Assembly (NCBI GenBank): GCA_040437565.1
Contig: JBDOQK010000018.1
Location: 62,001-126,000 of the forward strand
Direction: 5' to 3'
From: Albugo candida
Lineage: Eukaryota; Oomycota; Peronosporomycetes; Albuginales
DNA length: 64,000 nt
Shown piece after piece: positions 35,742-47,260 of the stretch. Position numbers and translations under genes: made by a program. Below the pieces are notes generated by a model. That model saw only the letters and a list, made by a program, of their open reading frames with translations. It made no database searches and was not told the origin of the DNA. The stretch's first letter is position 1. The number at the start of each line of letters is the position of its first letter.

Positions 35742-37596
35742 ATGAACCCGTTTCTACTTCTAATTAGACTATTTTCAGAAGCGTGTTCGAGCATTTTGCT
35801 ACAGTTTGAATTGCAAGGTCCCCTCAAACATTGCTATTTTGTCTTCCAGCAGCTTCGACACGCTCAAACGTTAACAGGAGATCCATTGGTAGCGTTCATT
35901 TTGAGGTTACATCGAGAAAATCCCACTTGCTCGCTCGACAAACATGCCAAAGATCTTGTGCGAGTATTTGGCGTCGACGCACAAAAACCACCTCATTCAC
36001 TTGCAGAACGCAGAACGATCTCACCGGATGCGTTCTATTCCGTAAGATCCTCTCAGGACAATATTTATGGAGAAAAATGGCAAGAACTTTGCAACAAGCT
36101 CCATTTTTCAATCACGCATTCCCTGCAATGTCAGATCGACGGAAGTGCTCCTGTTTCATCGATATTTTTCCGCCAAAGTGATGCATTCGATTTTGCTGAA
36201 AGAGTTTGTACTTATCGACAAAGAAAGTTAATGGATGCCAAATCGCTCGACGAACAAATCGAATTGATTCCTAAAGTCTTTTCATTTGAGGATCATGACA
36301 CTGGAAGACGTCAATTCCTTGTGACCACACTATCGAAATTCTGGCAGCAGTATCGATCGGTTGGCTCTGATCGCAGACACGTATACGAAATCATCCCAAA
36401 AGATGTCCCATGTCGTTTGTATTTCGATTTGGGTATGTAAATCACTCGTTGATGACTTTCTCACATTCTATTCAGAATTCAGCAAGACATTGAATCCTGG
36501 TGTAAATGGAGACCAACTGGTTCAGCGACTGCTTTCTCTTCTTCGTCTGTACCTCTATGTAAGTGGCACAGCTTCCGAATTCAGATGACTCATTTCAAGT
36601 CAGATAGTGCGATTTTTTCGCTGCTGTAGAGAACACTCATATAATCCAATTGGATTCGTCGACCGAAGAGAAATTCAGTCGTCATTTGGTGGTGAGTGGA
36701 GTCGATGATTTTCCGTCCAAACCTCACTTTTGCCCGTCAAGATTCGGATGCCTCATGACCAGCTCTTTCAAAACAATTTGCATGTTGGTAATGTACGTCT
36801 GCTGTGGCGCTTTATGTGGAAAGTCTTCTGATAAAAGCTGCAGCTTGTGCGTCATTTTGTGCAGAGGTACAACCTTCAGAAAACTTTCTCATTGCGAAAG
36901 AAAAGTCAAGGACAGTATACGGATCATTCTTTGGTCGATCTTGGCGTATACACTCGAAATCGAATGTTTCGTATACTCGGATCGAGTAAATTCGGGAAAT
37001 CGGCGATTTTGCGCTTTCACTCTCATTCAAAATCTGTGGAATCCATCACTCAGCACGAATTTTGCAGCACTTTGGTGTGTCCCGTGCAAAGAGATCATTT
37101 TCATCCATTTTTGCGGTGTGATCGGCGGAGGCATTTTGGCTCCTTACCAACTTATCTGAGTGGAAGAGATTTAACGCGTTCGAATCAAACGACGGATCTG
37201 TACAGTGAGTCGATGTTTCCACACCTGGATGCATTCATACGCTCAATATCGCAGCAAGGAGGAGTGCAAGGCGAAATTCGGATGGTTCAGTGCATCTACG
37301 ACTCCACGTCACAAAATCCGTCCAATTGGCCAAACAAGCTCATTTATCATATGACGCACAATCGATACTGCCATCGTATCCAGCGTTCTCACAAAAGTAA
37401 TAATGTCATGTGGATTGTTGACACATTCCAGCAGTATTACTATCAAAAATGTCACGACCCCGAATGTCATGCCAGCAGCTATGCGTACGTACTCTGATAA
37501 CGTATCACCTCCATATATTAATGTTTTGAATCTCGCAAATTCAACAGATGTCCTTCTCAGCCGTTACCGTGTAATCTATTACGACCTCTGAAATAA
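35742..37596 (+). CDS. PRIMPOL: PrimPol, primase-polymerase of the AEP family
   Basis: Exons: up to 36432, 36476-36558, 36632-36691, 36742-36792, a long exon from about 36868 to 37484, and 37548-37596. PrimPol reprimes stalled forks and bypasses lesions in nucleus and mitochondria. Recognisable parts are FRQSDAFDFAERV, GRRQFLVTTLSKFW, VYEIIPKDVPCRLYFDLEFS (the DxE metal motif, completed by splicing), IQLDSSTEEKFSRHLV, NNLHVGN, VDLGVYTRNRMFRILGSSKF (third catalytic Asp) and a C-terminal zinc knuckle (RYCHRI..SHKSNNVMWIVD, YYQKCHDPECHASSY, then CPSQPLPCN). The junction after HVGN is not certain. The N-terminal 140 residues do not resemble known PrimPol and the start codon is a guess. The family call is firm. 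Confidence 0.85.
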
Positions 37597-37862
37597 ATAC
37601 ATCTCTCATCGAGTGCATCGCATGGTATCCCGCATTCTCATTCAAAGTTGAGCACATTCTCCATCAAATTCTGATCAAATCCGACCACATTTCGGCATAT
37701 CCACCGCACCCACTATATTCAAACGCGCTACTTACCCGTTACAATGCATAACAGTCCATGCTTCCGTTTTAACGGACAGTGGTACTCACTCAGAGACACG
37801 CTTCCATTTACTTGAGCGCGAAGAAGAACACGATCACGGCGTCTCACACTCCACACACGGAA

Positions 37863-40099
37863 ATGATTGATCCAACCGGTTGGATATCAATCGTAGGCAG
37901 TGTAATCGCAATCATAGGCCTTGTTTTCGTGTACATTTTCGTGCGCAAAATCCATCAATATCGCCATACCTTTAGCTTTTTACAATCATTTCGTTCCAAC
38001 TCGCAAGATAATCTGAACACAACGTCTACGATCCTCTATCGCGAGGAACTGCTCGATAGCTACACAGAGCAAGCGCTGTGGACGTGCTCCTTATGCCAAT
38101 TTCAAAACCATCCCGACCGAAAATGCTGCGATTTGTGCCAAACAGCTCGCGGACTTGATATTTTTAAGACTTGGAAATGGTTTCAATCCAAAAAAAAAAC
38201 TCAGGAAAGTGTAAAGACTAAAACGGATCCAATTGCGTCGCCTGAAGCCATTCAATCCATTCAATTGGCACCCATACAAACGTCAAAAGAGGAGGTAGTG
38301 GTCCGTGGATCCGATGACGCGATACGAATTAGTATCGACAATGAGCGAGTGATAAATGAAGAGATTGTGAGCTTTGAATACCAGAAAGAGAGTATTTATT
38401 TCGACGATGCAACTGCTTCATTACCACGACTCAATAAGGTCCAATTGGCTGCACATCGTCGGCAATTGTGGAGACGACTTCCAATATGCGATGGACTGCA
38501 TCGATGGGTCCGTTCCACAAAGAAACAGAATTCTGATGCTTCTGGAGACAAGAAAATTCGAAATGGAGATTTAGACGAGTATGAGTCCCAATTCATTCAG
38601 TCGGATCGACAGAGTACGGCGTCTGTCGGATATATTCGCGTTCGGAATCCTCAAGGGCGATTAACGTTAAATGATTCCGAGTCAGTAGCAACTGACTTTC
38701 ATTATCGCATTAATGTTGTGGGCAATTCGGGTACGTCTGAGCTTGTTATGAGTCTCGATCGGATCCATAATTTACCATTTCCATCAAAAATTCGATGGTT
38801 TTCGACCGAATTGCATCGATTGTGGCTTCCATGGGAATCTGGTCACGTTCGTATCGTTGTACGACGCGATCAAATCGTAGAAGATTCATTTGCAATTTTG
38901 AAAGAGCTTAAAATGTATCAATTACGTCAGCGATGGAGAGTCGAATTTGCAGGAGAACCGGCTTTGGATGCTGGCGGGGTGTTACGCGAATGGTTTACGA
39001 TTCTATTTGGTGAGATATTTGATCCTCGACGCGGATTGTTCACATTTACAAACGGAGAAGATCCTCATTATTGGATCAATACACATTCCAGCGAGTTTTA
39101 CTCGGCACAAGAACACTTGCAGTATTTCAAATTTGCGGGCATGCTGGTCGGTAAAGCTATTATGGAGGAGCAGGTGCTTCCCATTCACTTGGCATTGCCT
39201 TTTCTAAAGCATATTCTCGGTATTCCAATCTCATTTTCAGATCTCCAGTTCCTCGATGATCAATTCCATCGGTCTGCGCGGATGATTCAGCAAACAGATG
39301 ACGTGGAATCGCTGTATTTGGACTTTACAGTGACACGTTCGATCGATCCTATTCTGTTGGAAACTAACAGTCAACGTATCAAGAAATCCGATCCGTGCAT
39401 CTATGAGCTGGTTCAAAACGGTCGAGAGAAGGATGTGACTGCAGAGAACAAGCACGAGTATTTGGATCTGTTGTTCAAGTATCACATGCTGGGCAGTATC
39501 GCAGATCAATTACTAGCCTTCCTGACCGCATTGTACGATGTCGTGCCGGAAGGTTTGCTCAAGCTTTTCGACTATCAGGAACTCGAATTGCTCATGTGTG
39601 GGGTCCCGACTTTGGATGTGAAAGACTGGAGAAAACATTGTGATTTCAAATATCGAAAGCCACAGCATCCAACTTCCAAAGAAACTCAAAATGTCAAATG
39701 GTTTTGGGAAATTTTGGAAAAAGAATTCGAGAATCAAGATCGTGTACGCTTGCTGCAGTTTACGACAGGAACAAGTCGAGTTCCAGCGCAAGGATTCAAG
39801 GTACGTCCATCTCTTTCGTTTTTGTGAACCCTTCCTGATCGTTTTTCTGCAGGGATTGATAAGCTCCGATGGGCGAGTGCGGAAGTTTACTGTCCTGTTT
39901 TCAGGACTGGAGCCCGCTGTCTTGCTTCCAAGAGCACATACTTGCTTCAATCGACTCGATATTCCTGTGTACAAGACCAAGTCTCGCATGTTGGAATATC
40001 TAAAATTGGTACGATGTCATTCTGCTTCAATTATCCGCCATCTTTTGACGGAGTTTGTAGATTGTACAGATGGACATCACGGGATTCTCGATAGAATAG
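37863..40099 (+). CDS. Membrane-anchored HECT E3 ubiquitin ligase
   Basis: Exons 37863-39800, 39853-40008 and 40061-40099 (both introns 52 nt) encode 710 residues. The ATG at 37863 is chosen because upstream in-frame codons lack an ATG. The protein opens with one hydrophobic span (WISIVGSVIAIIGLVFVYIF), then a RanBP2-type zinc finger (WTCSLCQF...CCDLC, about 78-97), a disordered stretch and a full HECT domain from about residue 360. HECT signatures are DAGGVLREWFTILFGEIFDP, FAGMLVGKAI, the catalytic-Cys segment LLPRAHTCFNRLDIP (Cys about 677) and the family ending MDITGFSIE. It should pass ubiquitin from E2 through a thioester to membrane-near substrates. The tiny last exon supplies the conserved C-terminus, confirming the splicing. 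Confidence 0.9.
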
Positions 40100-40179
40100 A
40101 GCCCGAGGCGCAATCGTGGGCGCGAGTATACGATATTTAAGTGGCAGTAAGACTTGATCGGTTGAAATCAAAGAAAACT

Positions 40180-42083
40180 TTATTGATCTTTCTTCGCTCC
40201 TGAGGCACCTTCTTCGCCTTCGCTGTCGCTACTTTCGGCTCCATTCATCACCTGTTCAAACAATGTTGGTTCATTGTCGAGTTCCAAATCTTCTGGATGT
40301 GGCTCATAAACGGGCAAGGTGGAAGCCGAGACCACAGGAAACTAATTTAGCAACACCACATTGAGTCGATAGAAGCGTATGGAACATATAATATCAACGG
40401 TACCTTTACGACGGCGCGTAGATCCAATCCAATGTATGAGTCACATTTCACAAAGACTTCCAGTTGATACGATCCAGCCGTTGCTGGAGCTGGCAATTGC
40501 AGCTTCATCGTACACACTCGATCCTGTGCTGTCAGTTTATCGAATGCATGCAAATGGTCCAATTTCGCATCACCCACAACGCAATACCAGCGTTCCGCTT
40601 TGGGGTACGGGAATCGAGGTGCGTACACCAAGTCACAAGTCTCGTTTTCCTTGACATTCTTGCGTGTGAGTTCGACTGTGACGGTCATGATGTCACCTTC
40701 CGCAATCTCTTGCTCATCTTCGACTCCGAGCGTCACTTTCACTTCCGGGCTCGGTAATTGATCACATACTCGATCTGCTTCTTTCCGTTGTTCTTCTGTG
40801 AAATTGCTCATTCCTTTTCGCTCTTCAGGCTTCAGATCCAAATACTGATGCATACTTCGCACAGCTTTTTTCCCGCTAAAAACGTGCTTGACTTCCGCTT
40901 CGGTGAAATGAGGAAGCTGTAAGAACGGAGAATCCTTCAGCCAAAGTGCCTGTGTCAAATACTGCTGCAATTCAATCAGATTCAACGTCGTTTGCAGCCA
41001 GGATTTCATCACAGATATCTCCAGCATCCCGTCCACGAAATGCGATATTCGCTTCAGCATACTATTGAGATCCGACTGTAAAGGAGCGGGTAGTGGCTCT
41101 CGTAACAAATGTGCGTGGAGGAGGACATTGGCTTTCATGATTGCCGGATGATTGTACTTGGGCTTCATCATGGCCTCCTGCTTTCTAAATCTCTTTTGCA
41201 AAGCATTTAATTCCGCTTCATCCGAAGGTCTCTACATTCGAGTCACATTAGCACAAGTACAGTTAGATTTGTTTTAATGTATACAAACTTTTGGGAGGTC
41301 ACGAAATTCAGCGGATCCAGCCAGTATTTCTGGAAGCATGCGTGGATGAGAGTTCTCTGAAAGCGCGTAATTGTAGAATCCATACGTGTCATACATCACC
41401 ATACTATCGCCATACTTTTTTGAATGCGAATACCACAGTGCGACGCAGCTTGGGATCGCCACAACCAGAACCAGTAGATACATAAAGAGAATAACGTTGT
41501 GATTGGAAGGATTCAGCAAGAAAGTCGGTAAACCAATTGATAATTGAAGTGCTTGTCGTCCATCGGGGTTACCGTACTTTTCATAATTTGCTTTCGACAC
41601 TTCGTCGGTAAGAGCTTCATACGCTTTTGCAACCAGAAGAAACTTTTGTTCTGCTACAGCATCGCCAATGTTTTTGTCCGGATGGTACAATAGACTCATC
41701 TTACGATATGCGCGTTTGATATCACGTTCTGACGCCTGCGCTGTAATGCCGAGGATATTGAATGGATCAAACGACTTGATTTCTGAGTCTGTTTCCAGCA
41801 GAGATATCATACGAAAGAGACAAATCCATACAAAGCCCAAAATCGCGAGATTGAGAAGAAACCCCGGAGAAAAAACACGACTTAATTTTGTTTGTTCGGC
41901 AAGCAATTGCTTCATTTTTTCAAGCTCTTTCTTACAACGAATTGTGGACCGATCAATAAGCCGTTCTTTAAGGATCAGTCCGTACAGAATACGCCGAAGC
42001 GAGTAATATGTGACGGGAAGCACGTACAGAGTGCATATCGAAACTGAGAAATAATAAAAGGCAGAATTGTCGTATTCGAGCAT
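40180..42083 (-). CDS. SEC63: SEC63, ER translocation J-protein
   Basis: Exons 42083-41289, 41231-40404 and 40341-40180 (introns 57 and 62 nt) encode 594 residues. SEC63 recruits BiP to the SEC61 channel for protein import into the ER. The N-terminus has three hydrophobic spans (SICTLYVLPVTYYSL, FLLNLAILGFVWICLF, VILFMYLLVLVVAIPSCVAL). A lumenal J domain lies between the second and third (FDPFNILGITAQASERDIKR, with the HPD motif in YHPDKNIGD). The Sec63/Brl domain follows: helical part around MLEISVMKSWLQTTLNLIEL and an FN3-like part ending in GSYQLEVFVKCDSYIGLD. The last exon gives the acidic C-terminal tail with serine casein-kinase-like sites (ESSDSEGEEG), which binds SEC62 in yeast. It is head-to-head with BuGZ. 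Confidence 0.93.
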
Positions 42084-42204
42084 ACTGGACGGTGAAGGGA
42101 TACGTGACCGGCCTCACTGCTTTTTTGTAGTTCTTTTTTTTTGGCCAAAAGCTTGGTGAAAATGCGTTTTTGATTGTGAGAAAATGTCCAACCAATTTGA
42201 ATAA

Positions 42205-42304
42205 NNNNNNNNNNNNNNNNNNNNNNNNNNNNNNNNNNNNNNNNNNNNNNNNNNNNNNNNNNNNNNNNNNNNNNNNNNNNNNNNNNNNNNNNNNNNNNNN
42301 NNNN
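42205..42304. other. Assembly gap, 100 N, between SEC63 and BuGZ
   Basis: The gap hides the 5' end of the BuGZ-like gene, including its zinc fingers. No repeated flank is visible. Because the two fingers alone need about 130 coding bases, the true missing sequence is probably longer than 100. Confidence 0.9.
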
Positions 42305-43187
42305 GTGCACAAAATCCCAATCACAACTGTTCCTAATGCAAAACCTGGAAGAGATTCGATCGACGTTGAGGTGTATGGAATGGAAGGCGTTCCCGGCGAA
42401 CAGCGCGCCAGTACTTTAGGTATGCTTTCTCCAAGGTTGGTGATGTTGATTATCACTTTGCATCTATGGAATTTTTGATTCTTACGACGCTGTTTACTTT
42501 GAGAAATGTATTCGAAAGCGAATACAAATTCTGTCAAGCATGTAAATTGAACTTGACGTGATTGATTCGTAGACATGGCTGCCAAGAAAGCTCGACCAAA
42601 CATCGGAATGAGCATCCCATTTCCAATGAACATTCCACCGCGACCACCTATGGGTGTGTTCATACCTGGTCGTCCTCCACCTCATTTGCAGCATATCGCC
42701 GGACTGGCTCCAGGCATGTATCCACCACCACCAAATATACTTGGGCCCCCAGGATCGCTCTCTTGTTATACACAACCACAGTCGCTGTCTGCAACTCAGC
42801 ATCCTTCTGAATCGAGTGTACCACTCACGTGAGTCTACTTGTGTGAATTCATGTGTATAGCTCACGATTATTTCTGCATATGTAGATCTCATCCCTGGCC
42901 ATCTCAACCACTAAATCCTTCAAGCGAGGCAGCAAATGACTCACATCCATCAGCTGCATTTTCACAGCAAGATGTAATGGAAGGCGTCAATATTGATGTA
43001 GGATCTGCCTCTACAGACGCAAGATTTGAGCGTGGAATGGTTTACAAAGATCTTGGAATTTGTATGGTAAGAAGTCTATTATCTGATTGTATACATATAT
43101 TGCGATACCAAAGTATACATTGTATAGGAGGAGAGGCGTGCACAACGTCCACGGTACAATTACAGCTCAGAGCTACAGGGTAGGTAA
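42305..43187 (+). CDS. ZNF207: BuGZ/ZNF207-like mitotic protein, 5' end in gap
   Basis: Exons to 42419, 42573-42828, 42886-43066 and 43128-43187. The fragment begins VHKIPITTVPNAKPGRDSID and VEVYGMEGVPGE, the block that directly follows the two C2H2 fingers in BuGZ, and ends in EERRAQRPRYNY, close to the conserved MEE(K/R)RA.LPRY segment. Between them lies a Pro/Gly/Met-rich low-complexity part (GMSIPFPMNIPPRPPMGVFI). BuGZ binds BUB3 and microtubules at spindle and kinetochore and can phase-separate through its proline-rich part. The first intron would be 153 nt, long for this window, so an exon might be hidden there. The zinc fingers and start codon lie in the gap. A BUB3-binding GLEBS motif was not identified in the visible part. 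Confidence 0.8.
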
Positions 43188-43542
43188 AGTGCAACAGTAT
43201 GAAAGAGCCATTTCGTCAATAAATATAGCCAATCATTTTGTGCCATTTGGCTCGGTTGATTTTGAAAAGCGCTTGCAGTTAAGGTCAACTTTGACCAATA
43301 CATTACCCGAGTCAAGATTAAAGTGATTGCAACTGCACGAGAACTTGACTCTTAGGAATACCTTCTACCCCGCAACTCAAATACAATCTTAGTCATTGCG
43401 TACGGAATCCTTGCAGCGTTGTGATGGATATAGACGCCAATGCGTGTGCAAACAAATTCTGTGAGTCACCTTCCATTTTAGATTCTACTTCCGCTTCGTG
43501 AAGTACACCACAATCACTCTATCATCCGTTTAAGATTTTAAA
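43188..43542. other. Intergenic spacer, possible upstream exon
   Basis: In 355 bases, a stretch at about 43360-43460 reads GIPSTPQLKYNLSHCVRNPC and on to a Cys-rich piece bounded by a possible acceptor (CTCTTAG) and donor (GTGAGT). It may be an upstream exon of the proline-rich gene, but I could not join the frames with confidence. Confidence 0.3.
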
Positions 43543-45274
43543 ATGCTGAGATTTATTCTTACTCTCACACCATTTTTACAAAATGCAATGACTCAGAGTA
43601 TATGTAATTTCCCGCTTAAGACACAAGTTGCAGCTTCGAGAGCTTCCTTTTGTCAACAAAGTAGCGGTTATGACATTTTGCATCCACGGTTATATCCAGA
43701 TCAAAACCAACTGAGCGTGATATGCACCGAATGTGCGGATGTTCTTCACACATTGACCATAAATGCTCCCCACTGTATATTGACTCCACCTCAAACATTG
43801 AGACAGGTGTATACAATGATATGGCAGGCTTGTATTGAAGTGGTTTCTGGTAGTAATGTGTTACCACCGCTAAGACCGTATCAGTCAATGTATCAGCAAC
43901 AAAATGAGCCAGTCGATGAACCATTTCCAAGCACATCGAAGGGATCGCTATATCCAACTAGTTTATCTGGATTGCAAGAACGACCACCGCAATTTCTGCT
44001 TAAACAAGCTCCATATCCGTTTGGGTCTAGTGTGTCGCAGTGGTCACGTAATGGACCCGAATATGGACTGGATCGACCGATCAGACAACCAAGCCAAGAA
44101 CCACCATATTACAATCCTTTACAGCCATCAGTTCCACCCGTAAACATGCCCATGTTTGACCCAAGCGCTCCACCGCGACACTTTCTACCAAGACAAAGCC
44201 CGCCATTGTACGATATTGAACATCCACAGGTGATGAACCCAAATGGAATCAGTATGGGATCCACTTCGTCGATCAGTCAGTCTATACCATTTTCACGTCC
44301 TGATGAGCCTGTGCGAACGCCACTGCAGACATTCACAAATACGGCCCCGTCTTACTATCCTCCAGGATCTTCCATCAGTCAGTTTCCCAATATACTGCAA
44401 AGTGCTTCAAGTCGACCGCCGATTCCCCCGGTTCTACCGACACCTGACGCGTATCCCAGATTCCCCAATGTAGGCGCTCCGCCTGGGTTTACGGGCCCTA
44501 CTTTGGCATCGTCCCCACCTATCACTGGATCCGCCTTCAATTCTGTACCTTTTGGGGCACAGAGATCTGGATCAATGCTCCAGTTTACGGGACCATCAGT
44601 TCAACCGAGCCCAAAATCATTCATAGCACCGCAGATGATGAATGGTCTACAAATTCCAACTATGCACGGTCCATTAGCGCCACCGACAATTCCAGTATCC
44701 CCCGTTGTCGCGCCTCGTGTTGCAGCAATGGGTTCCAAGAACACAATGATCTCTCAATATCCGATCGCTCCTCCAGCACCACAAACAGCGCTTCCACCAC
44801 CTCCGATTTCACCTTCGAAAAGTATGAGTTCAATTGCTCAATTCCCACCTGGCATTTCCCCAAGGCAGGGTTCGAAATCTCAGTCAATTCAGCCGCCACG
44901 TTTTGATCCAACGCTTATGCCAAGCATCAAACCCACAGTCTCCACTATCATCCAGCAATCCCCTCTTCCATTTTCTCAGCTTTCAAGTAATAGGACCGCA
45001 GCGATGCCAAAATCAGATGATTTGAGATATGGAAATAATGTTGCCAGTGGACGCGTTCCTACTTCATCGATTCGAGCTACTACACCAGCAAGTGAATTTA
45101 AAGAACCCTCGAGTGATGAGGATGATGACGACATTACTACGACGTCAACGCGGGACAATAGCGGCTACAACTCGCCGTTCGTGAGGTATCACAGCACTGG
45201 AAAGAATATGACTTCAAATGGGGCGCCATACTCCTTTTCCAGTGTCAGCGGCCTTTGCACAACCTTACTCGCTC
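43543..45274 (+). CDS. Proline-rich low-complexity protein, 3' end in gap
   Basis: A frame of 577 codons runs from ATG 43543 into a 100-N gap. The first 100 residues contain scattered Cys (ICNFPLK, SFCQQ, ICTECADVLHTL) that could form a small zinc site with an upstream exon. From about residue 105 the protein is Pro/Ser/Gln/Gly-rich, with many SPP, PPIP and SISQ words and repeated short phrases (SSISQSIPFSRP, SSISQFPNILQ, SSIAQFPPGISP). An acidic patch (EPSSDEDDDDITTTSTRD) comes near the end. This composition suits an adaptor for SH3- or WW-type partners or a condensate protein. No catalytic domain is visible. The true start may lie upstream, and the C-terminus is lost in the gap. Confidence 0.6.
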
Positions 45275-45374
45275 NNNNNNNNNNNNNNNNNNNNNNNNNN
45301 NNNNNNNNNNNNNNNNNNNNNNNNNNNNNNNNNNNNNNNNNNNNNNNNNNNNNNNNNNNNNNNNNNNNNNNNNN
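45275..45374. other. Assembly gap, 100 N
   Basis: It truncates the proline-rich gene. No repeated flank is seen. Confidence 0.95.
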
Positions 45375-45460
45375 TCGTCATTTCGACCAGTATTTTATAG
45401 ATAGCCGCAATATATATCGATATACTTACCGTATCTGAGCGATACTACCGTAAAGTAGAA

Positions 45461-45492
45461 GTGTTATAGTTCCTTTCAAACCACTATAACAC
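45461..45492. repeat. Perfect 10-bp inverted repeat (hairpin)
   Basis: GTGTTATAGT (45461-45470) is the exact reverse complement of ACTATAACAC (45483-45492), with a 12-base loop. It sits 13 bases upstream of a tRNA-like B-box segment. Confidence 0.75.
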
Positions 45493-45500
45493 ATAAAGTT

Positions 45501-45525
45501 GCCAAGGTTCGAGTCCTCGGTGGGC
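45501..45525 (+). other. tRNA T-arm / Pol III B-box-like fragment
   Basis: The segment contains GGTTCGAGTCC (45506-45516), an exact match to the B-box consensus GGTTCGANTCC. It is flanked by bases that could form a T stem with one mismatch and by GTGGGCA, which could be the 3' side of an acceptor stem. No matching 5' half (expected TGCCCAC) lies within the usual distance, so this is not a complete tRNA. It may be a broken tRNA gene, the end of a tRNA-derived repeat, or chance. Confidence 0.35.
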
Positions 45526-46117
45526 ATTCAGATCAATTAGCGCACCGAGTATCAAAGCATGACGTGCTCTGTCATTTTTCGTAATCGAGATGCCTTCTTT
45601 TTTGTTCCCGGGTTTTTAGGCGAAGTGTCACTTGTGATGGTAGGACAATATCGAATATATATCGACTGTCTTCAAGTACACATTGGCTATAAAGGTCCTA
45701 TGTTGCGTGAGAGAGTATTTAGGCTCATCTAGGCCCACCTAGACTTCTCTAGGTCCATCTAGGCTCATCTACACTTCTAAGTGCAATAGAACACCAGCTT
45801 TCCAATCACAGAAGCTCCGATTCAATTTTTAATGTACATCGAAACCTATATGTGATGCCCCGCTTTTCACGGAAGAAATGACTCGCCACCACAAGAACGA
45901 GACACGGATTATGTTTTTGCATGTCAGTACCTTCCCTTCTTGTTAGAAGACGTAATTCGTGCAGTAATCGACCCATTCTAGTCACAAACTATCATTTTCA
46001 ACCCCTTTGTTCCCCTATTTGATGGTATGAGACCGAGTCATAGCTCATTCGAAAACAGTATATGAATGAAAGAAGATGGAGAATTCTTCGAAAATAAGTG
46101 TTAAGAGATGATCCCGC
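45526..46117. other. Intergenic stretch with a short tandem repeat
   Basis: Apart from the period-10 repeat, no gene is visible between the B-box-like fragment and the coiled-coil gene. Confidence 0.4.
45721..45778 (+). repeat. Period-10 tandem repeat, about six units
   Basis: Consecutive ten-base units read AGGCTCATCT, AGGCCCACCT, AGACTTCTCT, AGGTCCATCT, AGGCTCATCT and ACACTTCT. The unit is imperfect but the phase is strict. Confidence 0.85.
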
Positions 46118-46250
46118 ATTCTTCTTTTCTTCCTTTTCCAATTCTTTTCATGGTCATTCGTCTATGATACGATTGCGTTCACCTACTCGAAATATTCCAA
46201 AGCAATGGATAGGCGACGACATATCACTACAAACCAATCACGTCTACCCG

Positions 46251-46350
46251 NNNNNNNNNNNNNNNNNNNNNNNNNNNNNNNNNNNNNNNNNNNNNNNNNN
46301 NNNNNNNNNNNNNNNNNNNNNNNNNNNNNNNNNNNNNNNNNNNNNNNNNN
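46251..46350. other. Assembly gap, 100 N, with repeated flank
   Basis: Bases 46118-46250 recur at 46351-46483 (133 bases) with a single difference (CCTACTCG against CCCACTCG), as expected of two haplotypes or a contig overlap. Confidence 0.95.
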
Positions 46351-46437
46351 ATTCTTCTTTTCTTCCTTTTCCAATTCTTTTCATGGTCATTCGTCTATGA
46401 TACGATTGCGTTCACCCACTCGAAATATTCCAAAGCA

Positions 46438-46794
46438 ATGGATAGGCGACGACATATCACTACAAACCAATCACGTCTACCCGCTACTAAGCGAAGTGGG
46501 GGCTCCACCTCGGTTCAGGTATCTCAACAAAGCTCGGCTCAACCAAGTACGGCCACCAGAATGAAAACAATACGACTCTGTAAAGAAAACGAGTTATTGA
46601 TGAAAGAGAATGAAAGTCTCAAGAAGGTGGTCGATAAACTAGAACGGATAAAAGCTCGGGCTGAAGCGAAACTCGCAAAAGAAATTGAAAGCTACGAAGA
46701 AGCACTTAAAAACAACGGCAAGTTGAACATTGGGGTATCTCAATACAAATTCAAAGACAATAAGGCGATGCAAAACGTTAAGAACAATCATTAA
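46438..46794 (+). CDS. Small coiled-coil protein, unknown
   Basis: A 118-residue frame starts MDRRRHITTNQSRLPATKRS, with a basic Ser/Gln-rich disordered N-terminus. About 60 residues of strong coiled coil follow (LCKENELLMKENESLKKVVD, ERIKARAEAKLAKEIESYEE), then a Lys/Asn-rich tail. The leucine heptads resemble the dimerisation part of bZIP factors, but no clear DNA-binding basic region (N..A..CR) precedes them. The same start occurs before the gap at 46205, which is an assembly repeat. An upstream exon is possible. Function unknown. Confidence 0.6.
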   Translation: MDRRRHITTNQSRLPATKRSGGSTSVQVSQQSSAQPSTATRMKTIRLCKENELLMKENESLKKVVDKLERIKARAEAKLAKEIESYEEALKNNGKLNIGVSQYKFKDNKAMQNVKNNH

Positions 46795-47260
46795 GCTAAC
46801 GATGTTAAAAGCTACGGCAATGTTAAGATGTAATGATAGCACTTGCCCTACTTCCCACTTAACAATCACCTTAATACAATAAAACGACTTGTTTGCGTCG
46901 TTGTCCACGCATCGCTCCCTTTGGAAATTCATAAAATCTATGAGCTTTGTACATTTTGCCCATAAAAAATCAGGTCTACGTACACGTTGTTACAACTTCA
47001 CGCAACATCAGGCACATGAAGTCACTGGATTTATACGACGTGTTCCACAATGGTACAACTTTTAATGATAATATTTTGCACAACTCCACAACAACCCTTT
47101 TATTATCGTTTTCGATACCTCCTTTTGACTCTTTGTAATCGTTTCCTCGCGATTTGTATCAAGCGAGCTTTCTGTTTTCGGCATTATTGCAGCTTATCTC
47201 ATTCTTCAAAACACAGTCTTTTGCTCACATCAGCCAAATACACCAATCGAAATCTACGAT
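46795..47260. other. Intergenic spacer, nothing recognised
   Basis: 466 bases between the coiled-coil gene and the elicitin-like gene. It is likely to carry the elicitin-like promoter. No RNA gene or repeat is evident. Confidence 0.35.

Noticed and set aside
45440-45525. Complete tRNA gene
   Set aside because: The T-arm half is present but no complementary acceptor strand or anticodon arm lies at the right distance.
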